From Planotetraspora thailandica (lineage in GTDB: Bacteria; Actinomycetota; Actinomycetes; Streptosporangiales; Streptosporangiaceae): a DNA stretch of 59,071 bases. Where the stretch lies: NCBI RefSeq assembly GCF_016863335.1, contig NZ_BOOR01000072.1:1-59071 (forward strand), in the 5' to 3' direction. A program made the position numbers and the translations under genes. Below, one piece after another: positions 53,618-59,071 of the stretch. Position 1 is the first letter of the stretch; each line of letters begins with the position of its first letter. Under the pieces are notes generated by a model. It did not search any database, was not told where the DNA came from, and saw nothing but the letters and a program-made list of their open reading frames with translations.

Positions 53618-54225
53618 CAGGCTCCAATCGACAAGAGGTGCTTGTCCTGATCCCCGATCACCAGCGCCGCCTTCCGGTCCCGCGGGGTCAGCGCCTTCTG
53701 GTTCGACTCGGGGACGATGTCCACGTCGGGCATGATCGCCATTCGCCTGAGCGCGTCGTCGAGTCTGTCTCTCGCGACATCGCGAAGGAACACCCGGAGC
53801 TCGGCCAGGCCGACCCAGCCGCCGGGCTCCCTCACGAGCTCGGCGTACGCCTCCCTGATGAGCGCCTCCGTGTCCGCCTCGGGTCCGAAGACGTCCGCCA
53901 GCCTGCGATCGGTGCGCTCCATGAACCCCTGGACTCCGCCCATCAACGCTCGGGCCATCGCCCACGGGGATCCGCTCGCCGTGACCGTGACCGCGCGAAA
54001 CTCCTCGGCCACCCGCGCCCAGCCCGCGTCAGTGAGGACATGAACGAATTCACGCCCCTGCTTCCAGCTGTCGACCAGTTTCCGCTCGTTGAGGCGCCGC
54101 CGCGGTTCACCGGTCAGGGTCAGGCCGTATCGCTCTTTAAGGTCGTTGTTGGAAATCTCCGTCGCTGCAACCATCAAAGCGATGAGTGCGGATATTTCCG
54201 GCAGAGACAATTTCGGGTCAGTCAT
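53617..54225 (-). CDS. Winged-helix-like adaptor protein of the HerA cassette
   Basis: A 202-residue soluble protein. Residues ~7-75 resemble a winged helix (LPEISALIALMVAATEISNNDLKERYGL, LNERKLVDSWKQGREFVHVLTDAGWARV), with the pattern of DNA-binding or replication-initiator wHTHs. The rest is helical, with the segment VGLAELRVFLRDVARDRLDDALRRM. No known family. It overlaps the nuclease gene by 8 bp and the HerA gene by one base, so all three are made together. It may link the nuclease or DNA to the ATPase; this is inference. Confidence 0.65.
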   Translation of the reverse strand: MTDPKLSLPEISALIALMVAATEISNNDLKERYGLTLTGEPRRRLNERKLVDSWKQGREFVHVLTDAGWARVAEEFRAVTVTASGSPWAMARALMGGVQGFMERTDRRLADVFGPEADTEALIREAYAELVREPGGWVGLAELRVFLRDVARDRLDDALRRMAIMPDVDIVPESNQKALTPRDRKAALVIGDQDKHLLSIGA

Positions 54226-55282
54226 GGGGGGTTCCTTCGAACGTTCCATTGCGGCGGCCCGTGACGAACCGCTCGATCTGGCGGACAACGGCCTCGACGT
54301 CTGAGGAGACCTGGTCATTCGTGAAGCGGAGCACGGCGAAGCCGTCGAGCTGGAGTTGCACGTCGCGCCTCCGGTCGGCTTCGAATCTCGCCGGGTCGCG
54401 GTGCTCCGGGCCGTCGATCTCGACCACGCACCGCTCGGGCAGCCAGCACAGGTCCAGCAGGATCCGGTTGGCCAGCGCATGCGACTGGTAAGGGTGGTTC
54501 CACTCCCGGCCGTGCGCCCATTCACAGGCCGCGAGGGCCTTCTCCAGCCGCCGCTCGATCGTGCTCGCCGGGTGCGGCCTACCCGCCGGGGCCGGAAACC
54601 GTACGGCCGGCGTCTGTTCTGCCTGCCGTACAGGGAGCGGCGCCGGGCCGGCGCCGGGGAGCGGCACCGTCACGGCCTCGAGCTGGACCGTCACGGCCTC
54701 GAGCCGGTCCGCGGCGGCGAGGGGCGCGCCGGCGAACCAGATGCCGAGCCCGGCGTGGTGCGCCAGCCATTCGAAGGCCGACACGAGCACCTGCTCACCG
54801 GCCGGCGTGAGGCCCTCGGGCACGTCGACCAGTACGGCCACGCGCGTGCGGCCGTAGGCGGCGGCGAGAACGCGGGCGAGACCCGCGGCGCGCACTTCGG
54901 GGGAGAATTTGGCCGGGCCGGACGACGCACCGGTGAGGGAGCGCTGGGCGAGATCGGCAAGAAAGGGCCCGAAATGGCCCGTGGCGGACGCCGCCTGCAG
55001 GGCGATGGCGCGAACTGCTCCGGCTCCCGCTCCCCCAGGCGTGATGCCGTCGGCCTCCGGCAGCCAGGCCGGATAAAGGGCGACCGCGGCGGCCTCCAGT
55101 TCGGACAGCACGGCCGCGACCACGTCCGCGGTGGACGTCTCCGGCATTTGCGGCGGGGTATAGGCGACGACGGCGGGGGCGCCGGCCGGGAGCGGCTCCA
55201 GCGAAAGCGCCAGTGTTCGCGCGCTCGTACCGGCTATGCGTACGACTCGGCCCGTCGGCGGCTCAGCCCACGAAAGCCCCAC
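54218..55282 (-). CDS. DUF559-type PD-(D/E)XK nuclease with N-terminal domain
   Basis: A 354-residue protein. The C-terminal ~110 residues are a DUF559/Vsr-like nuclease: Glu in ERRLEKAL, catalytic LLDLCWLPERCVVEIDGPEHRD (Asp and ExDG near 275-295), and LQLDGFAVLRFTNDQVSSD. The N-terminal ~230 residues have an alpha/beta look (RTRVAVLVDVPEGLTPAGEQVLVSAFEWLAHHAGLGIWFAG, by its parts VAVLVDVPEG and GIWFAG), without a Walker A motif. A 7-residue unit (LEAVTVQ) is repeated at a linker. GTG start with GAGG nine bases upstream. First gene of the cassette. Confidence 0.8.
   Translation of the reverse strand: MGLSWAEPPTGRVVRIAGTSARTLALSLEPLPAGAPAVVAYTPPQMPETSTADVVAAVLSELEAAAVALYPAWLPEADGITPGGAGAGAVRAIALQAASATGHFGPFLADLAQRSLTGASSGPAKFSPEVRAAGLARVLAAAYGRTRVAVLVDVPEGLTPAGEQVLVSAFEWLAHHAGLGIWFAGAPLAAADRLEAVTVQLEAVTVPLPGAGPAPLPVRQAEQTPAVRFPAPAGRPHPASTIERRLEKALAACEWAHGREWNHPYQSHALANRILLDLCWLPERCVVEIDGPEHRDPARFEADRRRDVQLQLDGFAVLRFTNDQVSSDVEAVVRQIERFVTGRRNGTFEGTPHD
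54667..54707 (-). repeat. 21-bp tandem duplication inside the DUF559 gene
   Basis: A 21-bp unit (CCGTCACGGCCTCGAGCTGG plus one base) occurs twice in direct order, adding seven residues (LEAVTVQ, LEAVTVP) at the border between the N-terminal domain and the Pro-rich linker. It keeps the frame and probably is harmless. Confidence 0.8.
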
Positions 55283-55497
55283 GCCGATTACCTCTTTTTC
55301 TGGCGAAATACGGGTAACTCGAACTGCCGACGTTATACGCCACCTTTGACGCGATGCAGCGAGTTAACCGAATAGCCAGAGATTTCGTCATTTAGCCGGG
55401 CCGAGCCGTACGCCACCGGCCGCCACGGCGGGCCCCCTCGAAAGGGACGGCCTGCCGCGCACGACCGGCGACGCGGGCTGCCGCGCCCTGACGGCGC

Positions 55498-55911
55498 TCA
55501 GACGACGAGCAGCACCGAGGTGGGCGTCTGGTGCGCGACCTTCTCGCTCACGCTCTCACCGAAAAGCACGCCGAGCTGGGTGTGGTGCCCGGGCGCAAGG
55601 ACGATCAGGTCGCTGCCGAGCTCGCGGGCCTGGTCGGCGACCAGGTTGGCGACCTCGCCGCGCAGACCGGTGAGCACCCGACCCTGCACCGCCACACCCG
55701 CGTCCTTCAGCCGGGCGAGGGCGTTGTCGACGACCTTCTGAGCCTCCTGCTCGTCCTCGATGTCGACCACCGTGTCGTACACGATCTGCGACGGGCCGAC
55801 GTGGACCACGTCGACCGCCGCGCCGGTCAGGCGGGCGAGGTTCTCGACAGTCTCCAGCACCCGATCGGAACGCTCAGAGCTGTCGATCGCGGCGAGGATG
55901 CGCTTGTACAT
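55498..55911 (-). CDS. Universal stress protein (UspA family)
   Basis: A 137-residue single-domain USP: MYKRILAAIDSSERSDRVLETV at the start, LARLKDAGVAVQGRVLTG, and the nucleotide loop LAPGHHTQLGVLFGESVSEKVAHQTPTSVLLV (quoted by its parts APGHHTQLG and GESVSEKV). The loop departs a little from the usual GxxG(9x)GS ATP motif. Such proteins accumulate under energy or oxygen stress. GGGGACAGGC precedes the ATG. It is monocistronic, with 336 bp of non-coding DNA upstream. Confidence 0.92.
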   Translation of the reverse strand: MYKRILAAIDSSERSDRVLETVENLARLTGAAVDVVHVGPSQIVYDTVVDIEDEQEAQKVVDNALARLKDAGVAVQGRVLTGLRGEVANLVADQARELGSDLIVLAPGHHTQLGVLFGESVSEKVAHQTPTSVLLVV

Positions 55912-56247
55912 GCCTGTCCCCTTGTTCTTGATGCCTTGTCAGGCGAGATCACGATTTACCGGATTAGAGTCTCTCTTATCGGCCGAGAGCGGTTTATAGC
56001 GGGCATGGCCCTCGACGCCCATCCGCCCGCAAGGGGCACGTGCACAGAAGGCGTGGCAAGGTCGCTGACCTGCGGCGAGGGCAAACTCGGGACGCGTCGC
56101 CCTTTACCCAGTTGACCAGGTGGTGGCCGCCACCTTGAGCTCTTCGCCTTCCACGGCCCGAACCGGCCTCGCACGTTACCGAGAGTAGACATACGAACGG
56201 ATAGCGTCATTTCGGACAGCACGCCCGATCCAACCGAAGGCGCGCAT
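55912..56247. other. 336-bp divergent intergenic region (UspA / STAS)
   Basis: It holds the promoters of both genes. An AT-richer block at 55940-56000 precedes uspA. GGGCATGGCCC at 55998-56008 and GGGACGCGTCGCCC at 56089-56102 are partly palindromic and could be sites for a DosR-type regulator, but the match to the known GGGAC(N)4GNCCC box is incomplete. No ORF with a ribosome site was seen. Confidence 0.35.
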
Positions 56248-56754
56248 ATGACAGCTCAGCTCGATATCACCATAAACGATCATCCGGCCGTGACCGTGGT
56301 CACCCTCGCGGGCGAACTCGACATCGCGACCGGAGGAGTGTTGCGTGGCAGGCTCAGGCAGCTCGTCGCGGACGGGCACACGCGACTCGTGGTGGACGCA
56401 TCGGACCTCCGGTTCTGCGACTCGACCGGCCTGGAGGTCCTCCTCGACGGCCTCGGCGACAGCGAGAGAGCCGGAGGCTCCCTGCGGCTGACGGGAGTGC
56501 ACGGCACCCTGGCGGTCGTCCTCGACGCCACAGGGCTCCGGGAGACCTTCCGGGCCGAGGCATCTCCCGTTCCCGAGGCCCGCAGCGCACGACCGCGCTG
56601 CGCCGACACACTGGCGGGCACACGGGCGGACACACTGGTGGCAGGCGCGCGCCGCACGGGAGCCTGCGGCGTCGACACCCGCATCGTGAACATCCGCCGC
56701 ATCGACGAGCCCGTACGGCGGGCCCCGGCGATCGAGACCGTGGCCCGCCGCTGA
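56248..56754 (+). CDS. STAS-domain anti-sigma factor antagonist with C-terminal extension
   Basis: A 168-residue protein. Residues 1-110 are a SpoIIAA/RsbV-like STAS domain (VVTLAGELDIATGGVLRGRL) with the phosphorylation site FCDSTGLEVLL (Ser near 59). When unphosphorylated, such proteins release a sigma factor from its anti-sigma kinase. The last ~55 residues are unusual: Arg/Ala/Thr-rich with ADTLAGTR, ADTLVAGAR repeats and two Cys. No kinase or sigma factor gene lies nearby. Confidence 0.88.
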   Translation: MTAQLDITINDHPAVTVVTLAGELDIATGGVLRGRLRQLVADGHTRLVVDASDLRFCDSTGLEVLLDGLGDSERAGGSLRLTGVHGTLAVVLDATGLRETFRAEASPVPEARSARPRCADTLAGTRADTLVAGARRTGACGVDTRIVNIRRIDEPVRRAPAIETVARR

Positions 56755-56765
56755 GCATGCCGTAC

Positions 56766-56798
56766 AAGACTGGACCGAAAGGTCCAGCCTTGTATCCT
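56766..56798 (+). promoter_or_regulatory. Autoregulatory operator and leaderless promoter of the TetR gene
   Basis: CTGGACC (56770-56776) and GGTCCAG (56781-56787) are perfect arms around GAAA, extended by AAG/CTT with one mismatch. TATCCT (56793-56798) follows and stands six bases before the ATG at 56805. The operator covers the -35 and spacer, so the TetR protein should repress itself. Confidence 0.7.
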
Positions 56799-56804
56799 CC
56801 AGGC

Positions 56805-57407
56805 ATGACCCGTGCCCTCACCGCCAAAGGCGCCGCGACACGGCAGAGGATCGTCGCGGGCGCGGCTCAGCTCATCCGCGCCCAAGGGGCCGACCAGGTC
56901 GGTCTCGACGACATCCGGGCGGCGACGGCGACCAGCAAGAGCCAGCTCTTCCATTACTTCCCGGACGGCCGCGCCGAGCTGCTGCGCGCCGTCGCCGTAC
57001 ACGAAGCGGCCGAGGTGCTGGCCGACCAGCAGCCCTTCCTCGACGAGCTCGGCCCGGAGGGCAGCTGGAAGGCTTGGCGAGACGTGGTTGTCCGCAGGTA
57101 TCGCGAGCAGGGCATCCACTGTCCGCTGACCGCACTGACCGCGCAACTCGGCCCGTCCGACCCCGGCATCCGCGCCGTCGTCGCCCGCCTCATCGACGAG
57201 TGGCACGCGCGGATCGCCGCGGGGGTCGGGCGCGCCCAGACGCTCGGCCTGGCCGAGCCGTCCCTGCGACCGGAGAAGGTCGCCTCCGCGACGCTCGCCG
57301 CCATCCAGGGCGGCGTGGTGATGATGCAGGCCACCGGCAGCATCGAGCACCTCGAAGCCGCGCTGGACACGGCCCTGGCGGTACTCGCCCCGCGAGACGC
57401 CGCGTGA
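56805..57407 (+). CDS. TetR/AcrR family transcriptional regulator (YxaF/LmrA-like)
   Basis: A 200-residue repressor. The N-terminal HTH (RQRIVAGAAQLIRAQGADQVGLDDIRAATATSKSQLFHYF, by its parts AAQLIRAQG and TSKSQLFHYF) is typical of the TetR_C YxaF branch, with GCPLTAL-like GIHCPLTALTAQLG in the ligand domain. It is read from a leaderless promoter with its own operator. No pump or enzyme lies next to it, so its main target is elsewhere. An upstream in-frame start at 56757 overlaps the operator and is rejected. Confidence 0.9.
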   Translation: MTRALTAKGAATRQRIVAGAAQLIRAQGADQVGLDDIRAATATSKSQLFHYFPDGRAELLRAVAVHEAAEVLADQQPFLDELGPEGSWKAWRDVVVRRYREQGIHCPLTALTAQLGPSDPGIRAVVARLIDEWHARIAAGVGRAQTLGLAEPSLRPEKVASATLAAIQGGVVMMQATGSIEHLEAALDTALAVLAPRDAA

Positions 57408-57410
57408 GCG

Positions 57411-58157
57411 TCACCCCGGCAACATCGGCAGCGGCGACGTGGGAACCGCGATCCACCCTTCTGTGACGGCACTCGCGGCCTGGCCGGGGGCGGGCAGGGT
57501 GGCCAGCCCCAGCGCGGCGGCACGCGCGGTCAGCGCGGCCACGACCGCGTCGGTGGCGTCGTCCGACCTCCGGCAGACCGCCTCGTGTTCGCCGAAGTCC
57601 AGCCACGGCGCGGCGGCCGTGAGCGCGTCCACCACCTTCCCGCGCGCCACGGCGTTCTCCGTCCGCTTGTATCCGCGGTACGGCAGGCCCCACTCCTTCA
57701 GTGACGCGGCGGGATAGACCTCCACGACCCGCCCCGTGCCGTCCCTGGCGACCCGGCCGCCCGTTCGTACGGCCAGGCGCGACAGAAGAGCCGCGCACCG
57801 CATGGCGGGATGGGCGATGCGGTCGGCCGAGACGCTCAGCGGCCGCAGTCCCGTACGCTCGTGCACGGCCAGGTCGGTCACCCTCAGCGCCAGGTCGCGC
57901 CGCCAGTCCCGGCCGAGACCCCCGGGGACCTCGACGTCGCCGACGCGGTGCGCGGAGACGAAGGAGACGAACCTGTCCGGCCAGCCCAGCGGGCAGTCGA
58001 CGCCGGCCTTGTCCGCCTGGGCGATCGCCTCGACGATCAGCTCGTCGTCGGCGTACACGACCACGTCACGAACGGACGCGGCGCCATCCGACCATTCCAC
58101 CCAGGCCACGGCGGTTCTGACCGCCTCCGCCGCCAGGTCCACTCCTACGGTGAGCAC
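57411..58157 (-). CDS. DUF429 predicted RNase H-fold nuclease
   Basis: A 248-residue protein. It opens with VGVDLAAEAVRTAVAWVEW, the first beta hairpin and Asp of an RNase H-like fold, then DCPLGWPDRFVSFVSAHR, RVTDLAVHERTGLRPLSVSADRI, VEVYPAASLKEWGLPYRGYK and a final acidic CRRSDDATDAVVAALTARAAA (Asp pair). The family is a predicted nuclease of unknown role. GTG 58157 follows TACGGT by six bases with no ribosome site: leaderless. It converges with the TetR gene, 3 bp between stops. Confidence 0.88.
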   Translation of the reverse strand: MLTVGVDLAAEAVRTAVAWVEWSDGAASVRDVVVYADDELIVEAIAQADKAGVDCPLGWPDRFVSFVSAHRVGDVEVPGGLGRDWRRDLALRVTDLAVHERTGLRPLSVSADRIAHPAMRCAALLSRLAVRTGGRVARDGTGRVVEVYPAASLKEWGLPYRGYKRTENAVARGKVVDALTAAAPWLDFGEHEAVCRRSDDATDAVVAALTARAAALGLATLPAPGQAASAVTEGWIAVPTSPLPMLPG

Positions 58158-58469
58158 GACTTCACCGTAAAGCCGTCCTAGGCAGAATCTGGGCTCGGCG
58201 GTGGCCGCGCCGGTCAGCCGGTATCACGACGAGTCCGCCGCGGGTGGGCGCGAATATCGGACTGTGGTGGCCGTGCACCCCAGCATTACGCGCGGATGCC
58301 CCTCTGTTCGGCATGACCGGCAGACGGATGCCGGCTGGTGCAACGTGAAAGCCGCTCATCGTCGACGGGTTCGGCGCGATCGCTAGATAGATATTCTGTT
58401 CGATATTTGTAGCGAGTCGGTCACTCTCTGTGAGAGTATTCAGACACGTTTTCGATTCGGGAGGTGGGT
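58158..58469. other. 312-bp divergent intergenic region (DUF429 / DUF222)
   Basis: Its right half (58380-58450) is AT-rich. It holds the 15-bp palindrome ACTCTCTGTGAGAGT (58423-58437) about 33 bp before the DUF222 gene, a candidate operator. The minus-strand frame that spans this region is a shadow of the DUF222 gene. No LexA box (CGAAC(N)4GTTCG) was found. Confidence 0.5.
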
Positions 58470-59071
58470 GTGACCGGGGGGTGTTCGGATGCTGATCAGG
58501 TGCCGCGCCTCCCGCAATGGTGGGTGGAAGCGGCGGAACGAGCCGGAGTCTGCTCATCGGACGGCACCTCCGCCTTGAACTCCTCACCTCTGTGGTGGGA
58601 AGCAGCCGAACCGTCAGAGTCAGCACCCGCGGCCTCCTCACAGGCCGACGGCACCGACCCGAATGTGACGCGCCTTACCCCAGCACCGACCGATTCCGGG
58701 CCTGAGGCCTTTGCCGGGTTGGGTTCGGGTGATTTGGTGGCGGTGCTGCTTGATGCCGCCAGTGCTCTGGCCGTGGCGGAGATGCCGGATTTGCCGTCTG
58801 GGTGTCTGGCTGAGGCGCAGGAGCTGATCTACGCGCGGGATCGGCTGATGTCGGCTGTTGCGGCGCGGGTGGATCGGGTTCATCGCACCGGAGAGGCTCG
58901 GGGGCACGGGCACACCAGCACCCAGGCGTGGTTGCGCAGCGGATGCGGCGCCGGCGCGGGCTCGGCTTCCCATGTGGTGATGCTCGGGACCCAGCTGGCC
59001 CGCCTGCCCGTAGTACGAACCCGGTTCGCCGACGGCAGCCTTGCCGAAGGCCAGGTCAGTGCGATCTGCAT
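58470..59071 (+). CDS. DUF222 (13E12-like) protein, cut by the right edge
   Basis: The frame is open from GTG 58470 to the window end (200 codons seen). GGGAGG lies five bases upstream. The first ~80 residues are Ser/Ala/Pro-rich with two WWxEAAE copies (WWVEAAERAG, WWEAAEPSES). From about residue 90 the DUF222 domain is clear: LAEAQELIYARDRLMSAVAARVDRVHRTGEA, GHTSTQAWLRSGCGAGAGSASHVV, LARLPVVRTRFADGSLAEGQ (named by parts). These proteins usually end in an HNH nuclease domain, which would lie beyond the edge. They occur in many copies in actinobacteria. Confidence 0.82.
   Translation, partial: MTGGCSDADQVPRLPQWWVEAAERAGVCSSDGTSALNSSPLWWEAAEPSESAPAASSQADGTDPNVTRLTPAPTDSGPEAFAGLGSGDLVAVLLDAASALAVAEMPDLPSGCLAEAQELIYARDRLMSAVAARVDRVHRTGEARGHGHTSTQAWLRSGCGAGAGSASHVVMLGTQLARLPVVRTRFADGSLAEGQVSAIC

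Noticed and set aside
56089-56102. DosR box near uspA (GGGACGCGTCGCCC)
   Set aside because: Only the outer GGGAC and CCC fit; the inner bases do not, and the site is far from the uspA start.
58158-58469. SOS (LexA) box before the DUF222 gene
   Set aside because: No CGAAC(N)4GTTCG match was found; the palindrome present (ACTCTCTGTGAGAGT) has a different word.

Overview
The window is about 70% G+C. It carries many actinobacterial hallmarks: a DUF574 methyltransferase, a DUF4253 protein, a 13E12/DUF222 protein, DmdR/IdeR-type iron boxes, a divergent tuf3-like EF-Tu, a B12-dependent methylmalonyl-CoA mutase operon, and many leaderless starts with a TAnnnT -10 box six or seven bases before the start codon. 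A filamentous actinomycete of the Streptosporangiales (Nonomuraea/Streptosporangium/Microbispora type) is the best guess, by inference only. No rRNA, tRNA, CRISPR array, transposase or integrase was recognised. It reads as ordinary chromosome with accessory pockets.

Layout. 1-6.2 kb: end of an unknown gene, a 12-bp tandem repeat, a ROK regulator, a HicB/DinB-like protein, a NagD-type HAD phosphatase, two luciferase-like (LLM) oxidoreductases, an APH-like kinase and a small zinc protein. 6.2-10.7 kb: a lipoprotein and the iron-regulated efeUOB operon. 10.8-15.3 kb: a four-gene operon of solute-binding-like protein, TelA, solute-binding plus VWA lipoprotein, and coiled-coil membrane protein. 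15.3-22.3 kb: a CehA/McbA-type PHP hydrolase and the operon mutA-mutB-meaB. 22.4-30.3 kb: PGRP amidase, DUF5925/AAA ATPase, three-gene ABC exporter, small secreted protein, EF-Tu paralogue and a GoxB/QhpG-like flavoprotein. 30.7-35.6 kb: S9 and M20 peptidases, DUF4253, DUF574.

35.6-41.9 kb: a lactonase-like propeller and a four-gene LLM operon behind a TTGACA promoter whose -10 lies in a 17-bp palindrome, with a 24-codon leader ORF. 42-47.7 kb: a permuted papain-like (YiiX-type) protein and a 54-residue membrane protein fired from one symmetric promoter, a TauE/SafE permease, a secreted protein, a divergent AraC-MFS pair and an NTF2-like protein. 47.7-50.3 kb: a LigD-like protein with a dead ligase domain and a CPA2 antiporter with its TrkA-C subunit. 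50.4-55.3 kb: a three-gene cassette of DUF559 nuclease, winged-helix protein and 1061-residue AAA-HerA double ATPase. 55.5-59.1 kb: UspA, STAS, an autoregulated TetR, DUF429, and a DUF222 gene cut by the right edge.

Best candidates for new biology: the DUF559/wHTH/AAA-HerA cassette; the EF-Tu paralogue that differs at known elfamycin-resistance positions; the TelA/VWA operon; the pseudo-ligase; and two bidirectional promoters of identical geometry driving leaderless or nearly leaderless genes.
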